Assembly: GCA_964560875.1 (NCBI GenBank)
Contig: CAZLMW010000170.1
Span: forward strand, 1-13,776
Direction: 5' to 3'
Origin: CAZLMW01 sp964560875
GTDB lineage: Bacteria; Myxococcota_A; UBA9042
Length of the DNA stretch: 13,776 nucleotides
Position numbers and translations under genes: made by a program
Notes under the pieces: generated by a model
What the model was told of the DNA's origin: nothing
Database searches by the model: none
The model's input: the letters and a program-made list of their open reading frames with translations, nothing else
Shown here: piece after piece, positions 1 through 7,842 of the stretch
How the letters are laid out: each line of letters begins with the position of its first letter
How positions within the stretch are numbered: position 1 is the first letter of the stretch

Positions 1-274
1 GTCCTGCACATCGGAAGGGCTCTGTCGTTGCTGCCGGGGCCCGGATAGCGGCGTGGCGGCGGCGATCATCGTTTGATCCACGGACCGAGGCGCAGCCGCG
101 AGGGACGCAAGGCGCAGCTGCGCCGCACGCTGTGGGAAGGTGGTGAAAAATGACACTTTTTCGGCACCAAGGGCCGGGCGCTGGCCCCTCAACGAAACAA
201 CTTCCGAGACCATCGCGGAGTCCGAATGGACGCAGCGATGATCGAGGCCGCGTGGCGCTGGCCGTGTGGAGCCA
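1..274. other. Structured non-coding stretch downstream of miaA
   Basis: No gene can be called with confidence here. Three things are visible. GGCGCAGC occurs as a direct repeat at 89-96 and 111-118, and the second copy is the left half of a perfect 14-bp palindrome, GGCGCAGCTGCGCC (111-124). Two stem-loop candidates lie at 142-168 and 171-187. On the minus strand an ATG at 69-67 opens a frame with no stop to the left edge. It covers 23 codons, mostly with G or C in third position, and a GGA lies about 8 nt before the ATG. It could be the N-terminus of the next leftward gene, but it is too short to judge. A plus-strand frame entering from the left edge ends at TAG 46-48 and cannot be excluded as the tail of a rightward gene. 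Confidence 0.5.
142..187 (-). terminator. Possible transcription terminator after miaA
   Basis: Leftward transcripts leaving miaA first meet a GC stem (GGGCC at 171-175 pairing with GGCCC at 183-187, extendable by a G-U pair). They then meet an AT-rich stem made of GAAAAA (145-150) and TTTTTC (157-162), flanked by GGTG (142-145) and CACC (165-168). The pair could stop transcription about 90-130 nt after the miaA stop. Neither stem has the classical GC-stem-plus-U-run arrangement, because the U-run is part of the second stem, so this is a weak call. The GC stem is nearly symmetrical and could act in either direction. Confidence 0.25.
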
Positions 275-1219
275 TCAACCGTTGAAAAACGCGGAGAGCG
301 CTGCTGCGACCGATTCCAAAGAGCCGGGCTCGGTCGGATCGGCGGCGTCGACGACGTGTGCGTTGGCGATCTTGCGAAACCAGGTGCGTTGGCGCTTGGC
401 GTATTTCTTGTGGCCGCGGATCAGCGACGTGGTGAGCGTTTCGCGGTCGACGGAGTCGCTGGCGATCATGGCGAGAGCTTCGCGGTATCCGAGCGCTTGC
501 GTCGCGTGGTGATCGGGGCCGATGCCGGCTGCCGCGAGCTGCCTGGCTTCGTCAATGAGGGCGGGGATCATCGCGGCGGCGCGTCTTTCGAGGCGTTTTC
601 GATAGGTGTCGCGAGGCGGATCGAGGACAATTGTGAGGGCGTCGTAGCGGGGAGGAGCGGAGCGGTGGGCGTCGTGAAACGTGGAAAATGGCGTGCCGGT
701 CGCGGCGTGTACTTCGAGGGCGCGCAGGACGCGCTGCCGGTTTTCCGCAGGCGTGATCGCGGCGTAGTCGGGATCGACGGCGGTGAGCTGTTCATGCATC
801 GCGGCTGGCCCGTGTTCTCGCCACTGATGAGCCAGGTCGTTGCGGACCGCGGTCGGTACGGGCGGGATATCGGCGAGGCCGCGGACAACAGCGCGGTAGT
901 AGAGGCCGGTTCCGCCGACCAGGACGGGCCAAGCGCCGCGCCTGGCGATATCGACGATCGCGGCATCGGCGAGGCGGGCGAAACGGGCCGCATCGACAAT
1001 CTCCGTCGGCGCGACAACATCGACGAGATGATGGACGACGGCGGCGCGCTCTTCGGCGCTGGGTTTGGCGGTTGCGGCGTCGAGGCCACGGTAGAGCTGC
1101 GACGCGTCGCAACCGACGGCTTCGATCGGCAGACCGGCAGCGCGGAGGGCGACGGCCAGCGATGTCTTGCCCGAGGCGGTCGGTCCAACGATGGCGGCGA
1201 TGCGCGGACGTGGTGTCAC
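275..1219 (-). CDS. miaA: tRNA dimethylallyltransferase MiaA
   Basis: MiaA transfers a dimethylallyl group from DMAPP to N6 of adenosine-37 in tRNAs that read UNN codons, a cytoplasmic modification that supports decoding and frame maintenance. The 314-residue product has the family's usual length. A P-loop GPTASGKT lies at residues 12-19, followed by the DxSQLYRG...TAKP substrate/tRNA region near residue 40 (here CDASQLYRG), GGTGLYYRAVVRGL near residue 100, and a C-terminal ALGYRE segment typical of MiaA. The GTG start at 1219-1217 is preferred because it sits just before the P-loop and overlaps the mutL stop as GTGA. An ATG frame extends 44 codons further upstream, but that part lies inside mutL and looks like mutL read in another frame. 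Overlap with mutL implies translational coupling, and mutL-miaA adjacency is common in bacteria. The stop is TGA. Confidence 0.95.
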   Translation of the reverse strand: MTPRPRIAAIVGPTASGKTSLAVALRAAGLPIEAVGCDASQLYRGLDAATAKPSAEERAAVVHHLVDVVAPTEIVDAARFARLADAAIVDIARRGAWPVLVGGTGLYYRAVVRGLADIPPVPTAVRNDLAHQWREHGPAAMHEQLTAVDPDYAAITPAENRQRVLRALEVHAATGTPFSTFHDAHRSAPPRYDALTIVLDPPRDTYRKRLERRAAAMIPALIDEARQLAAAGIGPDHHATQALGYREALAMIASDSVDRETLTTSLIRGHKKYAKRQRTWFRKIANAHVVDAADPTEPGSLESVAAALSAFFNG

Positions 1220-3030
1220 CGGGAAAACCAACTCTGGATGGCGGCTACGTCGCGACTCACGACGATCGGACGCCCGTCGGGGGTCGCCGCTGGCAGTTGT
1301 GCGCCGTCGAGTCTCGAGACGATCGACATCGGTGCGGCCGACGACGGGCACTGCTGCGCGATCGCGGCGTCGATACGTGCGTTGCGATCGCTGGCCTCCA
1401 GCCCCTGCCAGCCACCCAACAAGCCGCCGGCGACGGCACGAATCACGCCCTCGGCTGCGCTGCGTGGCATTCCGACAGGGACCGCGCGCACCAGCAGGCC
1501 GCCTTCGGGCGAGGCGGCGACTTCGAGACCCGCGCGAGCGAGCACAGCGGATTCGGCCACTACGGACTTGATGAGCGGGGCGCCGAGGCGGACGAGCACC
1601 GGGATCATGAGGCGGGATGAAGCGCGGCGCCCGTCAGCGGGACCCAGCGCGGCCGCGGCAGCTTGGATATCAACGGCGTGCAGGCCGTCGTTGCCGGTGA
1701 TCAGCAAGAACCGGCCATCGACAGTGCCGGTAGCGCGGCCCTCGATCGGGACGTCGCCTGCCATGAACGCCACCTGTGACGTGATTGGGACGCCGCCGCC
1801 GGGTGTCGCAACGTGTGACGGCGCAGCTGACGACGGGTCGTGAGCGGATCGCGGCTCGGAAGGCTGGGGCCGGCGAGCAGATGTGGGCGGTCTGGGCGGG
1901 CGACTCGTCGGCGAAGGGTGGGAGCGCGAGCCGAACAAGTCGCCGCTGTCGAGCGGGGCGCGACCGGACGGCGGACGGCGAGGACGGGCGGGTTTGCGGG
2001 TGACGGGCACGTGCATGTCGTCGGCGGCGAGCCAGGCGCCGGTGTCGAGCATGGCTTCGACGGCCTCGGACACAGCGGCGTGAACGGCGGGCTTGGACAG
2101 GAAACGCACTTCGGTTTTCATCGGATGGACGTTCACGTCGACCGTCGCAGCCGGACAAGACAGTGCGATCACGCCGACAGGGTGGCGGCGGGCAGGCAGT
2201 CGGTTGCCGTAAGCTTGGCGCGCAGCGTGGGCCACGGTTCGATCGCTGACAGGTCGCCCGTCGACCAGGACGGTCAGGCCAGATGCGCTGCCGCGGTGCA
2301 GGGACGGCTCGGCCATGGCGCCTTGGATGCTGTAGTCGCCGTCGCCGCAGACTTCGTGCAGGCGGGGAGCGACATCGCCGCCGAGGACTTGTTTGGCGCG
2401 TTCAAATAGGTTGGGGCGCGGATCGTAGACGTGGACGCGACGGTCGTTGTGATGCAACGAAAGGTGCAGCGACGGTCTCGCCAGCGCCTGGGCGTCGAGC
2501 CAGCGGATGACGTGGCCAAGCTCGGTCGCGGCGGTTCGTAGGAAGGCCCGACGCGCCGGGACAGTGGCGAACAGGTCATCGATGCTGAGATCGGTGCCGA
2601 CGGGGGCGGCGACAGGCTTTGTCACGAACGTGCCGGTGCCGTCGCCCTTGACCTCGACACCGAGCTCCTGGGCAGCGGTTCGGGTGCGCATTGTCACGTG
2701 TGCGACGGACGCAATCGACGCGAGCGCCTCGCCCCGAAACCCGTAGCTCGCCACACGCAGCAGGTCGTCGGCGCAACGAATCTTTGATGTTGCGTGGCGC
2801 TGGAACGCCAACTGCGCCTGTTCGGCCGCGATGCCGTGGCCGTTGTCGACGATTCGGATCTGTTCGCGACCGCCGTCGCGGAGCCTGACTTCGATGCGGG
2901 TCGCACCGGCATCCAGCGCGTTCTCGACGAGCTCCTTGACGACGGACGCCGGCCGCTCGACGACCTCTCCGGCCGCGATCTGGTTGGCGACTTGCAGCGG
3001 CAGCACCGCGATGGTGGCAGGTTGGGCCAC
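1216..3030 (-). CDS. mutL: DNA mismatch repair protein MutL
   Basis: MutL is a homodimeric GHKL ATPase that couples MutS mismatch recognition to strand removal. The N-terminal ATPase half is textbook: ANQIAAGEVVERP (15-27), motif I with KELVENALDAGA and the predicted catalytic Glu33 and Asn37, DNGHGI (62-67), GFRGEALASI (97-106), and the VDVNVHPMKTEVRF strand (297-310). A proline/arginine/serine-rich linker follows (about 340-430), then a C-terminal dimerisation domain. That domain lacks the endonuclease signature DQHAxxExxxxE: the matching stretch reads AVDIQAAAAALG (452-463). The usual CPHGRP reads TPDGRP (583-588). The protein is therefore probably not a nicking endonuclease, as in E. coli MutL. 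The start is GTG at 3030-3028, with GGGAAG a few nt upstream. It lies 33 bp after slt and overlaps miaA, so the three genes probably form one transcript. Confidence 0.95.
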   Translation of the reverse strand: MAQPATIAVLPLQVANQIAAGEVVERPASVVKELVENALDAGATRIEVRLRDGGREQIRIVDNGHGIAAEQAQLAFQRHATSKIRCADDLLRVASYGFRGEALASIASVAHVTMRTRTAAQELGVEVKGDGTGTFVTKPVAAPVGTDLSIDDLFATVPARRAFLRTAATELGHVIRWLDAQALARPSLHLSLHHNDRRVHVYDPRPNLFERAKQVLGGDVAPRLHEVCGDGDYSIQGAMAEPSLHRGSASGLTVLVDGRPVSDRTVAHAARQAYGNRLPARRHPVGVIALSCPAATVDVNVHPMKTEVRFLSKPAVHAAVSEAVEAMLDTGAWLAADDMHVPVTRKPARPRRPPSGRAPLDSGDLFGSRSHPSPTSRPPRPPTSARRPQPSEPRSAHDPSSAAPSHVATPGGGVPITSQVAFMAGDVPIEGRATGTVDGRFLLITGNDGLHAVDIQAAAAALGPADGRRASSRLMIPVLVRLGAPLIKSVVAESAVLARAGLEVAASPEGGLLVRAVPVGMPRSAAEGVIRAVAGGLLGGWQGLEASDRNARIDAAIAQQCPSSAAPMSIVSRLDGAQLPAATPDGRPIVVSRDVAAIQSWFSR

Positions 3031-3063
3031 GACAGCTTCCCGAAAGATGGAGGAGTTGGCTCT

Positions 3064-5496
3064 TTAGCGGGCTGGTGCCGCGACCGCAAGCCGCGACGAA
3101 CCAGCGGTGGATGCGGTCTGGCCGTCGGGACCGGGCGGCACCATGAACGGGCCCAGTCGCGACGGCGTGCTGGTCCGGCGTCCAGCCAGGATCGCGCCGT
3201 GCTCGCCCCATTCGGGGTGGAGCCAGGCATAGGCGTGCGCCGTGGCGAGGACGCCTCGCGCGTAGTGACGAGCCTGCGAATAGGGGATGGACTCGACGAA
3301 GACGTCGGTAGCGGTCTCGCCCGAGCGAAGCAGCCACCGTTGCACTGCGTATGGGCCGGCGTTGTAGGCCGCGAATACGAGCGCGTGGTTGCCTCGCAGG
3401 TAGCTGCTCAGCTGGGCGAGGTAACGCGCGCCGATGCGCAGGTTGTAGGTCGGCGTTCGCAGCGCCCAGGCTTTGCGGACGCGGAGGCTGTAGAGGCCGG
3501 CGATGCGGGCGGCGACGGACGGCAAGAGCTGCAGCAGCCCCACTGCGCCGGCCGCCGACTGTGCGGTGGGGATGAAATGGCTCTCGTGCCGTGCCACCGC
3601 GTAGAGCAGCGCACGCGGCACGCCGGCTTCACGGGCGGCCCGGGCGAACAGTCCGGAGTAGGGAGTCGCGAAGGCCACCCGCCACACGGCAGCGGTCGCG
3701 GCATCGGGTTGCGCGGCTCGACGGGCGTGCCGACGCAACACCGCAAACGCGGCCCGTGTGCGTCCGGTCTTGTGGTAGAGCACGGCGAGCAGGTGAACGC
3801 CGTCGCGCGGAATCGCCGCGTGCAGCTGCGCCCGGAGCGCTCGGCGAGCGGCGAGCAGATGACCGCCGCGCGCGAGGATCACGGCGGACGCCAGCCGCGG
3901 ATGGCGGGCGATGCGCAGCGACTCAAGGTGTGGGCCTTCCTGCGATGTTGGGTCAGCGGCTTGGGCGCGCCGCGGCGGGACGGGCAGCGGACCAGGTTTG
4001 CGCATCGACCGAAGTCGATCGCTGGCGATGAGACCATAGTAGGTCTGCGGGAAGCGCTCGGCGACAGCGGCCAGCAGCCCCACGGCGGCGCCTTCATGTC
4101 CCAGCCGGTCGTGGCAGCGGGCCCGCCAGTAATCGATGCGCGCGCGCCACGGCTGCTTTCCATCGAGCGCTCCGGCCGGCGTCGTCTGCGCCATCCGATC
4201 CAGCAACCGGAGGCTCTCCGTCACGTCGCCGACACGAAACCTGCGCCATGCGAGCTCCCACGTGGCAGCCAGCGCGTAGCGGGCGGTGGATTTGCGCGCC
4301 ACCACTTCGGCCAACATGCGGTCGGCGTCCAGCGTTCGGCGCAGCGCGCGGTAGAGCCGGAACAGCCGCCATCGAACACGCGTGGCCAGCTCCGCGTCGA
4401 CGTCCAGCTTGAGCAGCGGCTCGAGGGTCACGACGGCTTCTTTGTCGCGGCCGAGGCGCCCCTGGACATCGCCGAGCCGATAGCGCGTGTGGTGCAGCAG
4501 CGCCGGGTTACGGGCTTCAGCGAGGACGCGTTTGAGCTCACCGACGGCGTGGGCCCGGCGCTTGCGCACCTTGGCGAGCATGACGCCGCGACCGTACGTG
4601 GCAAGCCCGGCAACTCCGGACGCAATGGACTCGATACGACGCAGACGCAGACGCATCTCCTTGCGTCGCGCCCGTCGTTTGCGCGGCAACCTCGCGGTCG
4701 CGATTCGTTCGACGCGTTGGCGCGGTGCGGGAAGCGATCCGATCGCCGCCAGTCGTTCGAGCGCCCGATCGTCGGTGTCACCGCGGCCGTTGCGCCACGC
4801 TTTTCGATACGCCGCGGCGGCCGCCTCAATGCGCGCAGGGTCCGGCTGGGGAGTGCCGCGGCGCAACACGTCGCCTTCGAGCAGGGACCGCCGCGCCCGC
4901 TGTGCCCGCGACAATGCCCGGGAATCAACCCACCGCAAGAGCGTCGAGCCCATCGCCACATCGCCGCGATCAAGCGCCATCTCGGCCGCCCGCAACGCCA
5001 CTCGGCTCCGTTCGGCGCGCCACGCGGGGGCCTTGGCCAAGTGCTCGACCACCGCCTTGAGCTTGCGCTGCTTGAGCGCGATGTCAGCCAGGGAGATCGC
5101 GGCGTCATCGCGCATCGGACCGTCGCTGCTCAGCGCTTTCCAGGCGGCCCGCTCGCAGCTTCGTTTGCGCGCCCGTCGGCAAGCGACGACCACCTCGTAC
5201 GCGATCGCTGTCTTTGCATCGACCTGCGTTGCACCGCGGGCCAACTCCGCCGCAAGGGCCTGCGCACGTGCGACCCGTCCGCGTCGCGCCGCCGCGTGCA
5301 GCGCGTCAAACCCCGCGATCGTGGTCGACCATGGCGTCAGGACATAGCGCGCCGGCTCGGCTTCGGCGGCCGCATCCACCGCGGTCTCGGCGACAACAGA
5401 GGTCGCGGAAACGGGTGCCTGCGCCGCATCGGCCGGCGGGGAGACGAGGCATACCAACACGGCCATCGCCGCGATCGCGCCCCGTCGATTGTGCAT
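3064..5496 (-). CDS. slt: Soluble lytic murein transglycosylase (Slt70-like)
   Basis: The predicted enzyme cleaves the MurNAc-GlcNAc bond of peptidoglycan in the periplasm, leaving 1,6-anhydro-MurNAc ends. The 810-residue product has a Sec signal peptide (MHNRRGAIAAMAVLVCLVSP, with a likely cut after ADA near residue 24). A long arginine/alanine-rich helical region of about 560 residues follows, resembling the superhelical U/L domains of Slt70. A C-terminal SLT (GH23) domain spans about 613-755: RHESHF with catalytic Glu638, AVGLLQLLP, NLRIGARYL and AAYNAGP. About 55 residues trail the domain. The ATG at 5496-5494 is chosen because it begins the signal peptide and has AGGG about 7 nt upstream. 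A GTG 18 nt further up is possible. It lies 33 bp before mutL, with a 105-bp gap upstream that could hold its promoter. The stop is TAA, the only non-TGA stop in the window. Confidence 0.9.
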   Translation of the reverse strand: MHNRRGAIAAMAVLVCLVSPPADAAQAPVSATSVVAETAVDAAAEAEPARYVLTPWSTTIAGFDALHAAARRGRVARAQALAAELARGATQVDAKTAIAYEVVVACRRARKRSCERAAWKALSSDGPMRDDAAISLADIALKQRKLKAVVEHLAKAPAWRAERSRVALRAAEMALDRGDVAMGSTLLRWVDSRALSRAQRARRSLLEGDVLRRGTPQPDPARIEAAAAAYRKAWRNGRGDTDDRALERLAAIGSLPAPRQRVERIATARLPRKRRARRKEMRLRLRRIESIASGVAGLATYGRGVMLAKVRKRRAHAVGELKRVLAEARNPALLHHTRYRLGDVQGRLGRDKEAVVTLEPLLKLDVDAELATRVRWRLFRLYRALRRTLDADRMLAEVVARKSTARYALAATWELAWRRFRVGDVTESLRLLDRMAQTTPAGALDGKQPWRARIDYWRARCHDRLGHEGAAVGLLAAVAERFPQTYYGLIASDRLRSMRKPGPLPVPPRRAQAADPTSQEGPHLESLRIARHPRLASAVILARGGHLLAARRALRAQLHAAIPRDGVHLLAVLYHKTGRTRAAFAVLRRHARRAAQPDAATAAVWRVAFATPYSGLFARAAREAGVPRALLYAVARHESHFIPTAQSAAGAVGLLQLLPSVAARIAGLYSLRVRKAWALRTPTYNLRIGARYLAQLSSYLRGNHALVFAAYNAGPYAVQRWLLRSGETATDVFVESIPYSQARHYARGVLATAHAYAWLHPEWGEHGAILAGRRTSTPSRLGPFMVPPGPDGQTASTAGSSRLAVAAPAR

Positions 5497-5601
5497 TGTG
5501 AGCCCTGCGCACACGCCGTCAGGCTACCGTAAACCCGTGGATCGACAAGCTTTGCGCCGCTTGGACGCGCGTTTGGGCGAACCCTACCGTGCTCGACCCG
5601 C
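5497..5601. other. Gap between zinc-ribbon gene and slt
   Basis: This is 105 bp of leftward intergenic DNA. The 7-mer CTACCGT occurs twice, at 5524-5530 and 5584-5590, exactly 60 bp apart. The AGGG serving slt lies just upstream of its ATG. No convincing -35/-10 pair or terminator is visible, though the length leaves room for a promoter of slt-mutL-miaA. Confidence 0.4.
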
Positions 5602-7056
5602 TCAGCGGGCCTGCTCGACGACCGGCTTGGGACACTGGTAGCCGGTGAACTCTTTGTTCTTGAGCTCGATGAACTCAGGGTCCTCGTCGTTCTTGTGCGC
5701 AATCTCCTGCAGCACCTTGTTGAACGCCTTCTGTTCCCAGATGAGCGCTTCCGCGTCGGCCTTACCCTGCTCGGATTTGCCTTCGTATTCCTTGCTCTTG
5801 CGCAAGCAGTGCAGCTCTTTGAGCACCTGGATGTAGCGCGTCTGGATCGTCTTGGGCTTGGGCAGCAGGTCGAACGACGCGTTGGCGATCACGAACCGAC
5901 CGTCCGGGCGGCGCTTGAACGGACGCAGCGTCACCCCTTCTTCTTCCAACTTCTTGGCGTCGAGGTCTGGCGGCAGAGGAGCTTCGTAGAAAAGAATGCT
6001 GCGCGGCTCGAAACCGACGGCGTCGATGGCGATCTCGTAGATCCACGTGGACAACGCCACCGTCTTGATGCGCATCTTCTTCTCTTTGATGATGTTGCCA
6101 TCCTCGTCACGCTCGGGGTTGTCGGCCATCTTCTGCAGCTTGATGACGTCCTCGGCAGACAGGCGCTTTTCGGGGTTTTGAGCTTCGACCTGTTCACGCT
6201 CGAGCAGCGGCAGATCCGAGAGCGTCAACGGCAAGACGAGCTCCTTGCCCTGCTCCGGCTTGAAAGTCGGCGGCTGGGCGGACTGCTTGAACGTCACGAT
6301 GCCCTTGATCTCGCCCTCGTTGCTCTTCTTTTCCTTGTACTCGCCCACTTTGACCGTCTTGCGGACGCGCTTGTCGCCGTCGCCCTCGCGGATGCGCTTG
6401 ATGAAGTCGAGGCGGTTCTCCTCGTAGCGGGTCTGCTTGAGCGTGAACGATGCGTCCTTCTCGGGCGTGAAGCTGAGGTCAAAGCCGCCGTAGTGGTGCT
6501 GCATCAGCTCGATCTCTTCGCGCTTCTCCTGCTGCTCGATAGCGAACAGCTTGTCGTCCTCGGTCACGCAGGCGGCTTTGTCGCCCAGGACGTTGCACTT
6601 GAAGCGCTGGCTGAGCTCGTCGTTGCTGCCGATGTAGGCCATACCAACCAGAATGAGCAGCGCGAGGCCACCCAACGAAATCAGGCCGAACGGCACTTCG
6701 CGCTTGGCCGGCTCACCATCATCGTCGGGCATGGCGAGATGGTCGTCGTCGTCGTCATCGTCGTCGCTGGCGAGCATCGCCGCGATCGGGTCCTGGTAGT
6801 GACCCTTGCCCGACGATTCGGCCTTCGGCGCGGCTGTGGGCGCAGGGGCTTCTTCCTTGGCCTTGTTCGCGGGCGCGGGAGGCGGCTCGGGTGCGGGCGG
6901 CGGTGCTTCAGCAGCGGGGGCCGGGGGCGGCTCTTCGGCGACGGGAGGGGCCGGTTGGGGAGCGGGCGCCGCAGCCGGGGTCTTCGCTCCGCATTCCGAG
7001 CAGAACTTCGCGCCGGGTTTCAGGTTAGCGCCGCATTCCGCGCAAAACTTCGCCAT
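5602..7056 (-). CDS. Zinc-ribbon, single-TM protein with extracytoplasmic domain
   Basis: I do not recognise a named family for the whole protein (484 residues). Its order is clear: one N-terminal zinc ribbon (Cys5, Cys8, Cys19, Cys22 in CAECG...CSECG); a Pro/Ala/Glu-rich linker (25-85); an acidic stretch with eight consecutive Asp (98-105); one hydrophobic segment (VPFGLISLGGLALLILVGMAYIGS, about 121-143); then about 340 charged residues without obvious motifs. With KRE just before the membrane segment, the zinc ribbon should be cytoplasmic and the large domain periplasmic. The C-terminal part mixes beta-like stretches with Lys/Glu-rich helices. The ATG at 7056-7054 is chosen because the zinc ribbon begins at once and GGAG lies 6-7 nt upstream. 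A longer frame to 7266 would overlap the upstream lipoprotein gene. Zinc-ribbon/TM orphans are frequent in Myxococcota, but no function can be stated. Confidence 0.85.
   Translation of the reverse strand: MAKFCAECGANLKPGAKFCSECGAKTPAAAPAPQPAPPVAEEPPPAPAAEAPPPAPEPPPAPANKAKEEAPAPTAAPKAESSGKGHYQDPIAAMLASDDDDDDDDHLAMPDDDGEPAKREVPFGLISLGGLALLILVGMAYIGSNDELSQRFKCNVLGDKAACVTEDDKLFAIEQQEKREEIELMQHHYGGFDLSFTPEKDASFTLKQTRYEENRLDFIKRIREGDGDKRVRKTVKVGEYKEKKSNEGEIKGIVTFKQSAQPPTFKPEQGKELVLPLTLSDLPLLEREQVEAQNPEKRLSAEDVIKLQKMADNPERDEDGNIIKEKKMRIKTVALSTWIYEIAIDAVGFEPRSILFYEAPLPPDLDAKKLEEEGVTLRPFKRRPDGRFVIANASFDLLPKPKTIQTRYIQVLKELHCLRKSKEYEGKSEQGKADAEALIWEQKAFNKVLQEIAHKNDEDPEFIELKNKEFTGYQCPKPVVEQAR
6742..6765 (-). 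repeat. Trinucleotide run encoding eight Asp
   Basis: Eight consecutive Asp codons, seven GAC and one GAT on the minus strand, lie in the zinc-ribbon gene at residues 98-105. The near-perfect triplet repeat sits in a linker, so copy-number changes would keep the frame and only alter the acidic tract. Confidence 0.85.
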
Positions 7057-7195
7057 TGCACACTCCAATCGAGCCATGACCCTGTCGAGGGGGCTGCGAT
7101 GCTGGCTCGCAAGGTGCCTGTGCGTCAATCCCCGCACCGCGTGGCCCGCCGTGGGCTTTTTCTTCGATGCTCGATGGGTTGCGACGGGGGCCGGG
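7057..7195. other. Gap between lipoprotein and zinc-ribbon genes
   Basis: This is 139 bp of leftward intergenic DNA. It contains the GGAG of the zinc-ribbon gene near 7063. A small stem, GCCC (7144-7147) and GGGC (7153-7156) followed by five T (7157-7161), would look like a terminator only for rightward (antisense) transcripts. A TTGACG on the minus strand could be a -35 box, but no matching -10 is convincing. Confidence 0.4.
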
Positions 7196-7756
7196 TCACT
7201 TGCCGCCGGTGCTCGACGACTTGCGAATCGTCTTACCGCGAGGCGACACGATGTGGACCTCGACATGCATTCGTCCTTCGCACCGCTTGTGGACGTACTC
7301 GCGCGCCTGCATGTCGGCGACGCGCACTTTCAGCCACGAACCTTCGGCCTTTGAGCGGTCCCGCTCGCGCAACGCCCGTTCCAGCTCAAGCACCGATTTC
7401 TCGCTGCTTTTGTGAAGTTTGCTCAGCGCTTCGAGGTCATCGGTCAGGCAGCGCAACTTGCCGACGTCGCGAACGGTCGCCGCCGACCGCATCCGGCTCT
7501 TCACCAAGCGGATGATCCGGCCCAATCGGTCGACGGCGTCCTCCGCCTCGCGCAGGAGCTTGTAGCCGGGGATCGTGGGTCGCTTGGGCTGCTCGTGACC
7601 TGCAAGCATCCGCGTGATCGCCGAGTCCTTCACCGCCCTGTCGCGGTCGCGCACCGTTGGACCGGTCACCGGCTTGGTGGTGCGAACAGGCTCGACACCA
7701 CCACACCCGGCGATCGCCGTGAGCGCAACAAGCCAAACCAGAACAAACGTCCGCAT
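7196..7756 (-). CDS. Small predicted lipoprotein of unknown function
   Basis: The first 18 residues form a lipoprotein signal: MRT, a hydrophobic core FVLVWLVALTA, then the lipobox IAGC with Cys18 as the lipidated residue. Gly19-Gly20 follow, with no Asp at +2, which in enterobacterial rules would favour the outer membrane. The remaining 168 residues are charged and mostly helical. A central region (about 70-135) with regularly spaced Leu/Ile could form a coiled coil, and the C-terminal tail is basic (SPRGKTIRKSSSTGGK). I recognise no family. The start at 7756 is chosen from the signal sequence, since the open frame continues upstream to 7888 with no sensible N-terminus. No well-spaced Shine-Dalgarno is visible (a GGGGAG lies about 20 nt upstream). 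It is the first gene of the leftward group and shares its upstream region with the divergent Rieske gene. Confidence 0.75.
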   Translation of the reverse strand: MRTFVLVWLVALTAIAGCGGVEPVRTTKPVTGPTVRDRDRAVKDSAITRMLAGHEQPKRPTIPGYKLLREAEDAVDRLGRIIRLVKSRMRSAATVRDVGKLRCLTDDLEALSKLHKSSEKSVLELERALRERDRSKAEGSWLKVRVADMQAREYVHKRCEGRMHVEVHIVSPRGKTIRKSSSTGGK

Positions 7757-7810
7757 CCTCGCCGCATGATGCGCGCGCTCCCCACCTTCGCAACTTGTTC
7801 CCGCCAGCCG

Positions 7811-7839
7811 TTGAAAGCTCCGAGTCGACCGGCTACAGT
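7811..7839 (+). promoter_or_regulatory. Predicted sigma70-like promoter of the catabolic operon
   Basis: TTGAAA (7811-7816, five of six matches to TTGACA) and TACAGT (7834-7839, four of six to TATAAT, with the key TA and final T) are separated by exactly 17 bp. Transcription would begin near 7846, inside the palindromic operator. This arrangement fits repression by a TetR-type protein. Confidence 0.55.
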
Positions 7840-7842
7840 GAC

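Noticed and set aside
151..166. Sigma54-like box (TGACAC-N5-CGGCA)
   Set aside because: The conserved GG of the -24 element is GA and the TT before GC is CG. It would fire rightward into the antisense of miaA, and the bases are better explained as part of the stem at 142-168.
266..1843. A 525-codon plus-strand open frame opposite miaA and mutL
   Set aside because: It mirrors miaA codon for codon. The sense strand encodes an intact MiaA and MutL.
2794..5532. A 912-codon plus-strand open frame opposite slt and part of mutL
   Set aside because: It is codon-aligned with slt on the other strand and is explained by the same avoidance of TTA/CTA/TCA. No domain is recognisable in it, while Slt and MutL motifs are clear.
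7144..7161. Terminator-like stem plus five T in the lipoprotein/zinc-ribbon gap
   Set aside because: The T-run follows the stem only in the rightward direction, where no gene ends. The stem is just 4 bp.
5695..7515. A 606-codon plus-strand open frame opposite the zinc-ribbon gene
   Set aside because: It is the codon-aligned mirror of the zinc-ribbon gene and runs on into the gap and the lipoprotein gene. It shows only low-complexity Leu/Val/Gly-rich composition.
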